Source: Mycosarcoma maydis (taxonomy: Eukaryota > Basidiomycota > Ustilaginomycetes > Ustilaginales). Taken from it: DNA of 64,000 nucleotides. The notes under the pieces are model-generated. The model saw nothing but the letters and a program-made list of their open reading frames with translations. It did not search any database and was not told the DNA's origin. The stretch spans positions 558,001 through 622,000 of the forward strand of contig NC_026480.1 of assembly GCF_000328475.2 (NCBI RefSeq), given 5' to 3'. Both the position numbers and the translations under genes were made by a program. The number at the start of each line of letters is the position of its first letter. The stretch's first letter is position 1. This document shows, piece by piece, positions 33,215-43,742 of the stretch.

Positions 33215-35260
33215 ACAGATGGCCGCATGGGCAGGCACATCGCGGCTACGCCATCCACACGCAAATGCTTCGAGGGATACTAGCTGCTGGCACGCGTTGT
33301 CATCCCTACCACACTTTTTTTTCATTTCCATACTGGCTCACTTCCAACGCCACTTGGAGGTGCGTGCCCCGTGCGTGCTGTTATTAGCCGTATCGAGTGT
33401 CGATCTATAGCTGGCATACGCTCTTTTCTTTCGCTCCTTTGTATTCGCTCTTTTGGCCTCTCGTTCGGACCGGCATGTTGTTTCAGTCGCGATGAGCTTT
33501 GTCTCTTCCGCAGCTCGGTCTATAGCTGTGTTTCTTCTTCTCGCTGCTTGTTTTTCCTTTTCTTTTTTTTGTCTTGAAGAGTTGTGTTTATGAATGTAGT
33601 AATGGTTTCTTTAGCTTGGTTGCGTGAGTGTGATTGGGGGGGTTAGAAGCTTAGGTGGATACGTTGGTGCATGTTGGAAAGCGTAGGGTCCAGAGACGAG
33701 GAGGGTACCGCATAGGGACCACATAGGTGAGGGGTGGACGGGTGGAAGGAGGTAGCGCTGTTTCGCAAGGGGATGGGATATTCAGGCGAATGTGGTAGGT
33801 GTACGGAAGCATTGGGCTGGAAGACGGCTTGGGATGGACTGGGGGGTGGGATAGCGACAAGAGGTGTAAGGGGGCGTTGTGGTGGTGGTACAATTGCGGT
33901 TGGTTGGGGTGAGAATTGGGCGGATGGCGAGTGGCCAACAAGGTGAGGTTCACGATTGGCGAAAGGATCAGTGGACGGGTAGAAAAGGGATGGTGAATGG
34001 TGCGACAGGCTGAGATTCTGGACACGCAAGGATCACGGATCGCGAATCAGCTTGAGAGTTGCGGGCGGCGACGGGAGGATGGTATGCAGACGCGCACGGT
34101 GTAGCTGGCACAAGCATGGTGCACTTATTTGGTATGAACTGGCGTCGGCGGTCTGAAGACGCAAGACGTGCTGCGGTACGTTGTTGACCTCGTCGTGTTG
34201 CACGTCCAACTCATCAAGCTCATCCACCAGTGGCACAGCATGCGCGTGTGGAGTTGCGCCAACCTCGCTGCCACGCGTTTACCAAACAACTTGACAGCTG
34301 GTTCATATGCACCACTGTGACTGCTGCTTGCTGCATCTACCGATCTGGTCGTCGTCCGCATTTCACAGTAGTCGCACCATGTGTGTTCCAAGCCGCGCGT
34401 CTCGGCGCGAACAAATCGTCGGTGGTCACAACCAACGACGTCGGCGTGTGATCGTGCAGCGCTGTGGACGTATGTGTTGCTAGTATGCACGATGCTTCCC
34501 TGCCACTGCACTGTGCAGCCTCTCCCGTGTGTCGGTGGCCCGAGACCAACAGCTCCACACCTCACCGACCGCGTGCCTGGTGCATCAGCCTCGACAGGCG
34601 CACGACCAACGGTCCTGTTCAAGCCAAAGTCGACCGCATCCGCACGTCGAGCCTCTATTCTACGCCCACCGGTGGACAAGGTGCGATTACTGGTAGGTAA
34701 ACAACCTCCGTCTACCTCATCAATCCGTGCTCCCCGTATCTCTATTGGCATCCGCTCTAGCCTTGCACAAATCATCAGAACGCATCGCGTTCCACGTCGT
34801 ATTCACGCACAAGATGGATTTGGGACAAGTGCAGATTGATTGCTTTTTTTTGATAACGACCGCCCAAGAAAGCCGATACGTGCATCAAAAAGGGTAGTAT
34901 CGTACATGCTAGGGAAGCCGTCAGTGCCAACGAGATGGGAATCAACCACCTCAAGGCCGAGGAAGAGGGTAGGTGGAGAACATGAAATGCGCATTCGCCG
35001 CTCAACTAAACCAGCGGACGAGGAGCATATGCAAGGACGGAAGAGTGTGAGTGAGTATGTATGTGTAAATATCTTGAAAATCGACTTTGCTCCCAAGATC
35101 AAAATCAAAATTCCTGATGCGCCGAATGTAGTCGTAGACGAACAACGTAGACGATTGTACATCATGTGGTGATAAGACGTACGTGGCAGTAGAGAAACAA
35201 GGACGCTGAACGATAGACAAGAGAGCAAACGGAACCAACAATTCAAATCGCTGATCCAAT
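33215..35260. other. Intergenic region, 2.0 kb
   Basis: Between the secreted-protein gene and the RPL19 stop. The plus strand from about 33640 to 33960 is very G-rich, leaving Pro/Ser/His-rich open frames on the minus strand (33643-34029). Overlapping open frames on both strands at 34125-34839 are not protein-like. No gene is supported. Confidence 0.45.
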
Positions 35261-35848
35261 TTACTTCTTCTCCTCGGCCTCGTTCTCGACAGCAATGATG
35301 GCGGCACGCTTCTCGAGCACACGCTGAGCACGGCGCTCGCGCATGGCCTTGTTGCGCATGCGGCGTGCCTCCATCTGGTCGGCAAGGTGCTTGGATCGCG
35401 CAGCCTCGGCCTTGGCCTTGTGGATGTGCTCCATAAGCACACGCTTGTTCTTGAAAACGTTACCCTTCGACTTGAGGTAAAGCTCGTGGTACAGGTGCTT
35501 GTCGATCTTGCCCGACTCGCGGTACTTGCGCAACAGACGGCGCAAGACACGCTGGCGTCGCATCCACATCACCTTGGTGGGCATACGCGCCTCCGAGGAA
35601 CCCTTGCGGTGACCCTGGCCGGTACCACGGCCGGCACGCTTGGCGGCAGCGGTGGCACGCGCACGCGATCGCGAGCCACCGACGACGGGCTTGCGGATGA
35701 TCTGACCGTCACGGATGAGCTTGCGGATGTTGGCACGCGAGTTGGCGTTGCCAATGTCGTTCTGCTCGGCAGGGTCGAGCCAGACCTTGCGCTTACCGCA
35801 TCCGAGGACTGAGGCCGCGAGGCGCTTCTGTGTTCTAAGGTTGACCAT
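35261..35848 (-). CDS. RPL19: 60S ribosomal protein L19 (eL19)
   Basis: 195 residues, no intron in the coding part. The start [19 protein letters not shown] and the following [18 protein letters not shown] are the hallmark of eL19, then [18 protein letters not shown] and the long basic helix [19 protein letters not shown] segment with [23 protein letters not shown]. eL19 sits on the large subunit and its C-terminal helix makes an inter-subunit bridge. The C-terminus is highly charged and ends in A-E-E-K-K. The ATG at 35848 is selected by family alignment; an in-frame ATG at 35884 is upstream. It is divergent from RPS27 with 1.85 kb between the start codons. Confidence 0.98.
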   Translation of the reverse strand: MVNLRTQKRLAASVLGCGKRKVWLDPAEQNDIGNANSRANIRKLIRDGQIIRKPVVGGSRSRARATAAAKRAGRGTGQGHRKGSSEARMPTKVMWMRRQRVLRRLLRKYRESGKIDKHLYHELYLKSKGNVFKNKRVLMEHIHKAKAEAARSKHLADQMEARRMRNKAMRERRAQRVLEKRAAIIAVENEAEEKK

Positions 35849-37694
35849 CTTGAAGACTGTGTAGGGCAAGGCAAGACAAATCAAGCGACAGATGAGTCAG
35901 ATCTACGTTCCAGCTGATAGGCTCTGGATCCGTTGTTCACGGAGACGCTCCTGCTCTGACGAAGTGAATGGACTAGTTTAGGGCGAGGCGCAGCGCAGGC
36001 ACGAACACACATGCGCTGGGTTATAAAGATGTCGGTAATGGTGGAAAGGACATTACTCCCGGCTTCAAGCCAGACGCCGAGACGAAACCGAGTCCACCTC
36101 TGATGAGAGGTCGGTGTAGTGATGCATAAGAACGCAGGTCGCACAAGTAAAAGTCGAAGAGTAGTAAAGCGAGGCAGAGCCGCTTTGGCAGGGAAATAGC
36201 CCGACCAAGCCTCGTCGTGCGTGCCAGCTTAGTCTGTGTAAGCGAGTTGAAGAGAGATTGCTCTTAACATGATAGCAAGACTCTCGTGGTCGATCGAAAG
36301 CGAAAGATGTATAAAGGTGTTGCCAGGTCGCAAACAGAGGCTGGCGCTGCGGTCTCGATGCGGAACTTGGAAAGGGTGATAGGTAGTTGTTGCTTTAACG
36401 CTGAAGCTTAAAAATGTTGTCGTAAGGTAGCTAGCAAGATGCAGCACAATATTTTGATGCTGAGGAATGGCTTGATGCTGGGGTATGCTGTATGACCGAG
36501 GCTGTTAGGAGCCTTGTCGTAAAGTTTCCTCTGGCTGACAGTATTGCACTGGGAATGGATGTGTCGAGGCCGATGATCGTACCTTGTGTTCGTCTATATC
36601 ATCGTCGAGAACAGGAGTGTCTATTCGTCGAAAAATGTGTGGGAAACACTTACGTTGTTAGGACTTGAGGGGGTCGGATGATGATGACGAGGAGAGGAAG
36701 AGAGATGATGACCAAACCTCAAAGTCGGTCTGACTGGCATTCAAGCGCACACTCAGCCACTGAGCTAGACACACAGACTCGCAAGCCAGATTTTTACAAT
36801 CCAATATGGGCTGCTGGCGCGCTGCCTCGAAAATTGTTTTCTCGCTTTTTGGCGCGCTAGGCTCTGTTTCTACTCGAGACAGACGCAGAGCTGACTGGCT
36901 GACTGGAGTGTGTTATAGATTGTTGCTCGCTGCCTGCTGCTGCCTCGATGTGCATCAGCTTGAAGTTTGCACTCTGCTGCCTCTCTCCAGCTCCAACGCA
37001 GCACATTCCCACCAAAACAGTAGAGCGCAGCAGGCCAAAGATGGCGGCATCCAAGTCTGAAATTTCGAGACCCAGTAAGTCACCAGTCTAGGATGCTAAA
37101 TTCACCTGGAAATACAAAATCGCATTATAGCAAGATTACATTCGTAGCTTCGGCCGAACCTTTGTATCACGTGCTTTTGACTTTATTAAAATAATCTCTG
37201 AGAAGTTGAATTTCATCATTTTTACTTCCTCTTGCGCGCGCCCTTTGTCTGCTAAAGTGCCTCGCTCGCTTCGTCTGTTGGAATGGTGTGAGAGTAGAGA
37301 GAGAGAGGGAACCTTTCTGGACTTGTATTCTATGACGAGAGCATAGTGGCTTCGCTGGCTGAATAGTTGTGAGTAGATCAAACTGCGCTCTGCAGCCATG
37401 GGTCTGCCTTGTTCTCTTCAGATCAGAGTTTCGAACTTGGCTGCACGGCGCGATAGAAAATCATACTGGTTCCAGAGCCACTGTGTCGGTTTGGTGTGCC
37501 TCTTCTCCTTGCGCGCGCGCAAACTTTACTCAGCAGCAGCAGGCAGGTTTGATCACGAGCCAGAGAGTAGCCACGCCAGCCACTGTCATTATGGCAGCCA
37601 ATCAGTCAGCCAATTGTGAGCAACATCGACAAACGCCACTCGCCATCACCCTTCTCTTTCCCCCAGTAACACACTCACATCCTCATATATCAAG
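35849..37694. other. Divergent region between two ribosomal protein genes
   Basis: 1.85 kb shared by RPL19 and RPS27. On the minus strand a TTTATAAC lies at about 36017-36025, 170 bp upstream of RPL19; on the plus strand a pyrimidine tract (CTTCTCTTTCCCCC) precedes RPS27. No TCGTGA array is seen here, in contrast to most other intergenic regions of the window. No supported gene. Confidence 0.5.
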
Positions 37695-38931
37695 ATGGTA
37701 AGATATCTCCCTTCTATACTTTCAGCATATGTCTCGCAGCACAGCAGTACACGCCGACAGCAGTGGTCCTAGCTCGACGACCCAAAATAAGCGATTCCAA
37801 CATCTCGACAACGGCCAGCATGCAAAGATATATCGGACAGCACGAGAACGGCTTCTCCTTAACGGCAGTAAATGCGATGTAGCTCAGAGAAATGTCATCC
37901 GCAACCATGTTCGAGGCATCTTACGACGTGTCACATTGACATTAGCGATGCTGCGCCGCTAGACGCCTCGATTCACCTGGCTTCGTTTTGCGGCGATCCT
38001 CGCTTTCGTTCGATGCTCCTCGATCCGCCACCGCTCTCACCACTCAGCATCCTACCGTCAAGGACTTGAGACATGCGGCTCTGACAGACCTCGAATCAAA
38101 TTCGTGTTGGCTACTTCGACTCTCGCCACCTAGTAGCCTCCTTTGGTTACGGACGCTTGGCATTGGCGCATCGATGCTTAGCTTTTCGACGTTGCGGTGA
38201 AAAACCTTCGATATAGAGAGTTTCTAGGGTTTATAAAAGCCAATTTCGACACTTGAGCTCACCAAAGATCACGCTCCAATTCGAAGGTTGCTCTCGTACC
38301 AAATCCAGCACTGCATCATATGGCTGAGTAGCACTGCGCGCTCTCCTTCGACAGGTTCACGCAGTGGATGAATGTCACATTATAGCATGGACCTTTGCAT
38401 CTGCCTTCATCACATCGTATCGGTCGACTGCATCCAACTCAGGCAAGCGGATTGTCTGACTACGCTGCAATACTCAGCATTTGCAAATCGCATCGCACTC
38501 TGACTTGCACACCAACCTGCCAATCTAGCTTCTTGGAAGTCATCAACCTCGACACACGCCGAGAATCGCCAGCCTGCTTGGAATTTGACACTGCGCTGCG
38601 AGACTTTGCGCGACACTTTGTTATGCAAGCGCACAGAATCACTGACCCTTTGGCTCACTCTTGTTTGATTGTCACTGCTCAGACTCTCGCTGTCGACCTT
38701 TTGAACCCCTCCGCCGAGCAGCAGGCTCGCTCGCACAAGCTCAAGCGACTTGTGCAGAACCCCAACTCGTTCTTCATGGACGTCAAGTGCCCTGGCTGCT
38801 TCGCTATCACCACCGTCTTCTCGCACGCCCAGACCGTGGTTGTCTGCGGCTCGTGCGCCCAGGTGCTCTCGCAGCCTACCGGCGGTAAGGCTCGCTTGAC
38901 CGAGGGCTGCTCTTTCCGTAAGAAGGCGTAA
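37695..38931 (+). CDS. RPS27: 40S ribosomal protein S27 (eS27) with a start-codon-only first exon
   Basis: Exon 1 is 37695-37697 (ATG only) and exon 2 is 38683-38931, separated by a 985-nt intron (GTAAGA...TGCTCAG). The join gives 83 residues, the usual length of eS27, reading [11 protein letters not shown]. The zinc finger has Cys37, Cys40, Cys56 and Cys59 (CPGC...VCGSC), and the end is [18 protein letters not shown]. eS27 is a small-subunit protein needed for 18S rRNA processing. The frame stays open upstream of exon 2 back to 38395, but that part does not look like eS27. The ATG at 37695 is the only ATG followed by a GT donor in the 1 kb upstream of the acceptor. It is divergent from RPL19. 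Confidence 0.85.
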
Positions 38932-39354
38932 GTTGGGTTGTTTGCATGAAACTGTGAATACCCTCCTTTTCTCGCCTTCTTCCGCAAAAAGTTCTTCGAC
39001 CAGCATCTTCGCAACTCCAAACAATCAATCGAAAAAGGGATGTCTCAGAGGTCACATTTCCATTTGCCTTTTGAGGCGCTTCATCCCAGAAAATTCCAAA
39101 GCTGCAAGCAGCGTCTTTGGTATTTTTGCTCTTGTAACATCTTTCATCGGCCTTTCTCTCTCACACGCATGGCTCGTTTATTCGTGCATTGCGCCTCTAC
39201 ATTGTCGTAAAGCGTAATAGCAAGCCCAATTCCACAATCGCAGCATGCTTTTGTAACTCGATTCGCAACCTGATTTGCACCTGCCAAACTAGGGCTGACT
39301 TGTCTGGTAGTATGAGGGGTTTCGAGATGAGGTTGAGTTGGTTGTGTAGATGCG
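38932..39354. other. Convergent intergenic region between RPS27 and PFA4
   Basis: About 420 bp of 3' flanking DNA. I see nothing distinctive in it. Confidence 0.5.
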
Positions 39355-41390
39355 TTATACAGACCAGGGAGTGTGAGGCCGAACTTCGTAGCCTTCGGAA
39401 CCACGGCGTACGGAGACACGTTTTGGGCAGTTGACGGGTTGGGTATCGGGATCGTGGGGAGGATCGAAGTGGTGAGGGAGGGGATCGAGCAAGGATGGAG
39501 GATGGGGGAGATGGAGTGAAGAGTGTGAATCGGAAGAGGAGGGGGATGAGTTATGGGGAAAGCGCGTTGAAAGCGTAGGATCCAGGATGGGGTTCGAGCG
39601 CTCCGGGTAGGTGAAGGGAGAGCTTGACGATGCCCAAGTGCGACGAGACGGGTGCGGACGACTTGGATCTTTGGGTGGCCATCTGTATTGCGAGCCTGAG
39701 TCTGTATGCAGCACCGAGTCAGTGACAGTGTCGAGCGATTCGTGGATCGGTATCTACAGACAATATCCCTCACCGAGCCGATGCGAGAGCCAGCAAGCAG
39801 AGACACGCACATCGGTCCATCCAGCTTGAAACGATACGGAAAGCAATGCTCCACTTTGCCTAACGCCAGCCTTGAGCCGGGCAGACGGCACGCTCCGCCG
39901 AAGCAGTGTGTATGCATCAAGCCGATCGTGCGCATACCCTGTTAGTGAGCCGCATGCGCAGCGTGCGCAGCGTGGTACCGCAATCGCGCCTGCTGTCGAT
40001 GCCAGTTCTCCCAGCGCAACCGGTGCATCACGGAAGCCTCGAGCTCGGGATCGACATAACTCTCTTGATCGTGCACGTCAACCGAGTATGTCAACGAGTC
40101 GGTGCACTGCTGCCGCTCGCCAAGCGCCACATGGCTGTCCTGCAGCATGGTCTGTAACATCCAATGCCTTGATTTATGACTGCGAAACGAACCCCAAGCA
40201 CGACTAGACTTACCTAGACCATTAGCAACCGGATACTTCAAGCCATCACCAGCCATCCTCGCACCGGCGCCCGGTAGACACCACACCAACGGGCTTGCGC
40301 CCAACACCTGGCGCACGTTTCTCCACAAGCCCAAATCATAGGGATACTTGACCTTCCTCACCCTGCCCCTGCGGATCATGGTCGCCGTGCGATCCTTTTC
40401 CCAACTCTCGATCGTCGTCTGGTTCACCGCCAGGCAGTAGAAGTGATACAGACTAAAGATGCCGACGAGCAAGATGACCGGGATGCACAGCGCATAGTTG
40501 ACGACGAGCCAGACCAGCTCTCGCGCACAAGGCTCCCTCCAGTAGGTGTACGAGTTGAAGCTGTCGAGCACACGACACGAGATCATGATCAGGTGGTACA
40601 GACACGTCACATCGACGTAAAAGAGAAAGCGGATAAAGTGCGCGTGGTTGAAATGACCGACACAGTTGGCGAGCCAGGGGCAGTGGTGATCCATGCGCAA
40701 CACGCAGCGCTGGCACGTCTTGCAGTGGTGCGAACGTGGCGGTTTGAAGGCGGAGCATGTCTTGCAGTACCGCGGTCGGTAGATGGCCTGTTTGAGCTCC
40801 AGAGACGGCTCCTCTTCGGCGACCAAATGCAGATGTTCGAGTTCGGCAAGCGAAGCAACCGGCTCCAGCGCAGACCACTCGGGCTGCCACCCTGCAGGTA
40901 CGCTGCCCGCATCCGTGGTGACGCAGAGCCAGTAGTTGTAATAGATAGCCAGCAGACCCAAGTTGAAAGGCACCAGCACCGCTGCTAGCGCCTGTGGTGA
41001 GAACGACGGTGTCTTTTCGTAGTACGGCAGCATCACATACAGCTGCGACGAATAGCCCAGGACGGCAATCAGTAAGAGAGTCAAGGAGACCCAGATCACT
41101 TCGGTCCAGCTGAGCGGCGTACGACGACGACCTGTGAGCGGTGCTGTCGAAGCTGGGATGTCACGGTCCGTGAACGCGTCGGATTGACCAGCTGCTTGGT
41201 CTTCGTACGCCAACAGCGGCCGAGACTGTCTGTTGATAGCGAGTGCTTCGATTCCGTCATCGTCACTCTGGGATGAAGGGTAGGCACCATCGTCGGGATC
41301 TTGGTTGGTCATAGTGCCATGTCTGACTTGGATCAATGGTGATCGCACTGGCTCTTGCATGTGCCTCTCTGTCTGCGTTTTTAGTGTCAT
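39355..41390 (-). CDS. PFA4: DHHC palmitoyltransferase, Pfa4-like
   Basis: Two exons on the minus strand, 40214-41390 then 39355-39701, with a 512-nt intron (GTAAGT...ATACAG); the join is 507 residues and in frame. The enzyme S-palmitoylates cysteines of membrane proteins; yeast Pfa4 sits in the ER and modifies chitin synthase Chs3. Two membrane segments precede the cysteine-rich domain CKTCSAFKPPRSHHCKTCQRC with Asp-His-His-Cys at 234-237, and two follow it. Then come YPYDLGLWRN and W-C-L-P-G-A-G-A-R-M-A-G-D-G-L-K-Y-P-V, typical of Pfa4. Exon 2 supplies S-Q-Y-R-W-P-P-K-D-P and a Pro/Ser/His-rich tail, the expected Pfa4 continuation. Without splicing, the frame stays open to 39942 and gives a different tail. 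The start could also be the ATG at 41312. Confidence 0.88.
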
Positions 41391-42190
41391 GACAGCTGCT
41401 CAAGCCGATGCGAGTCGAAATCAAAGCGCTAGACCATGTGTTGTAGCTGTACACATCGCCGGCGCAACCGAAGCCAGATCAAGGTGGCACCCAATCTCGA
41501 TGGCGGCTCCACACGGCGTTAAGCCTGCGCAGTCGTGTCTAGCTCGATAGTCGTGTGCCTGCGCGAAACAAGTCGAAAGTCGGTCCTGCCGATGTGAAAT
41601 GCGATGGATCACTGTGTGATGTTTCCGAAGCACGATCCAAGAAGCCATCGAACCCATCGTGAATGACGATCTGAGCGTAGACCCTGCTTAACTATTCGTG
41701 ATTCGTGATTGTGATCCACGATTTTTGGGCACAGCCAAACAAAGCACGAATTCGAATCGTGAATCAGCGTGCGCGGGAGCTACGAAAAAGCGCGAGTGTG
41801 TTACTTTTCCTTGGCAATCGTGAATTGCCGTCACCACTCGTCAGTGCCACATGACAACGCTTCCACGTTCAGCTTTGGCTCGTGCAAAGTCGCACTCTGC
41901 ACAGCCATTCGTGTGGCGATACTCTCAGACGACCAACAGACTCTGTAGATGGATCGAACGGCAAACATAACAAGGTGGCAGCCTATATACAAGATGAGGA
42001 GAATCCGTAGCACGTCAATCGGACCGAGAGCGAGATATTACTGGAAACGACAAAGATGAGGCAAGTGCAAGGTTGGTGTGGGAGATGCTGTGGCAGGATA
42101 GCTGTCAATGGAGCGCCTGCACCTGCATCCACCCCACGAGCGTGCCATGAAGGGCGACCATCGTGAATGGTCACCGAAAGTGGAATGCGG
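41391..42190. other. Intergenic region upstream of PFA4
   Basis: 800 bp between the PFA4 start and the YKT6 stop, both on the minus strand. TCGTGA/TCACGA clusters lie at about 41692-41722 and 41750-41770. No supported gene. Confidence 0.55.
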
Positions 42191-42956
42191 TCACATGACC
42201 ACACAGCACGAGTTCTGCTTCTTGGCCGTCTTGTAGAACATCTTGCTCTGTTCGCTGAGGGTGCCGGATTTCTCGACGAGCTTGTCGAGATCTTCGCCGC
42301 GTTGGAGTACCGAGTCGATGGTCTTGTGCAGGACGATCTTGGTTTCGTCGAGCTCCTGTTGTACCTTCATGATGGTATCTGCCTGGCGTGGGTCTTGGTA
42401 ACGCTTGACGTAGTCGACGGATTGCGGGAACGCGCTTACGCCGAGCAACGGTTCGCCCTTGGCAGGAGCAGTAGCAGAGCCCGTGGTGATGGCGTTGACT
42501 TTGGACTCCCACTTGGACTTGGGCACCTTGATCACAAACTCATCGAGCGTCTTGTTGAGCAGCGAAAAGGCGACGCGCACCGGGTATTCGGTGTCGGTGA
42601 TCAGAACGCCAGAGATGCCGTCCGATGCGGGACGCGAGTGAACGTGAGCTACGTACGAGTTTTCCTGTACCGACTGTCGCTGTGTTGGCTGTGTTCTCTC
42701 GGCCACCGTCTGTGCAGTAGGTTGGTACGATGAAAGCAGGGAGTTCTCAACACGATGGTCAGTGAGCCGGTCAGCTTGACATTAGCGAGGACGAGCGCGC
42801 ACGTAGCAATCAACTTACCCTTGCCATGAATCCCATCATGTCCTGAACCGTGGAACGCTGGAAGAAGGAAAAGGAACCGAGCTCCCATGCTGTTGTCAGA
42901 GGCACAGCACCTGCCCCGGGCGGGTTGGCAAGAATGAGCAAGCCGTAGATCTGCAT
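42191..42956 (-). CDS. YKT6: R-SNARE Ykt6 with a prenylation motif
   Basis: Two exons on the minus strand, 42819-42956 then 42191-42709, with a 109-nt GTAAGT...ACAG intron; the join is 218 residues. Ykt6 acts in several fusion steps (ER-Golgi, endosome, vacuole, autophagosome) and is attached by lipid. The longin domain starts MQIYGLLILA and includes FSFFQRSTVQDMMGFMAR / TVAERTQPTQRQSVQE across the junction and GVLITDTEYPVRVAFSLLNK. The SNARE helix ADTIMKVQQELDETKIVLHK...VLQRGEDLDKLVEKS has the central arginine of R-SNAREs. The end Cys214-Cys215-Val-Val-Met is a CaaX box preceded by a palmitoylation cysteine. A roughly 10-residue Thr/Gly/Ala insertion lies between the two domains. Confidence 0.96.
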
Positions 42957-43742
42957 GTGGGCTGTATTTGGCTTCTCGTCGCGAATAAGCGATTGCTTCG
43001 TCTGGTAAGGGGTCAACTTGTCAGCTGGGTGTGCACGAATAGAGTTAAAAACCACCGATGGTGAATAACGGGCGCAACGGTTAGCTGATTCGTGATTGAG
43101 TCCAGGATGATGAGGTGGAGGTGGTTGACAGAGTCAAGAAACACACACGCACACTCGCGCTTCACAATTACGAATCACGAATGTGAGTCGTGAGTGACAC
43201 TTTGATGCGAATCGTGAATGTGCATGCACAGTCACAAGTAACGCTGCATGAATCGTGCGTGAATCGTGAATCGTGAATCGTGTGAGCCAAGATCGAGGCG
43301 ACACGCCACGTCCCTGAGCCGCTCACAAGTCGACCAAATATACGTGATAAATTCAATTCAATCATGAGTTCGTGATTTGCTTACAGCTCAACGATTCACG
43401 ATCCACCGATTCACGATCCATTCACGATCTACGATTCACGATATACGTGCTTAATTCACGATTCACGAATCACGGGCTGACCAACTTGAGCCGTATGAGA
43501 GGCGGCGCCTGCTTGACCGGCGTATGTGGGTGCACATCTCGGCTGCCAACGACGTTGGATCTAGCCCGACACCGACCTCACACTGCCATGCTTCACCGCG
43601 CAACGCTTGTGTCAGACTCGTGCTGTTCTTGACGAAAACCTCTCCATGTTACCCAGGCAGAAAACACCAACCCAAAGCAATCAATACACGTAAAAACAAT
43701 CGTGAATCTGACTTGATCCCCAAAGTCGCGCCGCTACCCCTG
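42957..43742. other. Intergenic region upstream of YKT6, dense in heptamer repeats
   Basis: About 0.8 kb between the YKT6 start and the stop of the CENP-L-like gene. It holds one of the densest clusters of the TCGTGA/TCACGA family (43160-43282 and 43390-43474). No supported gene. Confidence 0.6.
43249..43474. repeat. Dense TCGTGA/TCACGA heptamer cluster
   Basis: TCGTGAA units (43249-43282) and then TTCACGA units (43390-43474) with interruptions, so the two halves are inverted relative to each other and could pair as stem arms. It lies upstream of YKT6. Confidence 0.85.

Noticed and set aside
34125..34839. Overlapping frames of 216 codons (minus) and 152 codons (plus)
   Set aside because: Neither shows protein-like periodicity or family motifs; each is the shadow of the other.
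36725..36790. tRNA-like A box (TAGCTCAGTGGC) on the minus strand
   Set aside because: No matching B box, no anticodon stem that pairs and no terminal T run downstream; the stretch does not fold as a tRNA by eye.
39942..40213. Unspliced PFA4 end (482 residues) as the main product
   Set aside because: The tail after V-A-N-G-L lacks the conserved W-P-P-K-D-P segment, which is restored in frame by splicing to 39701.
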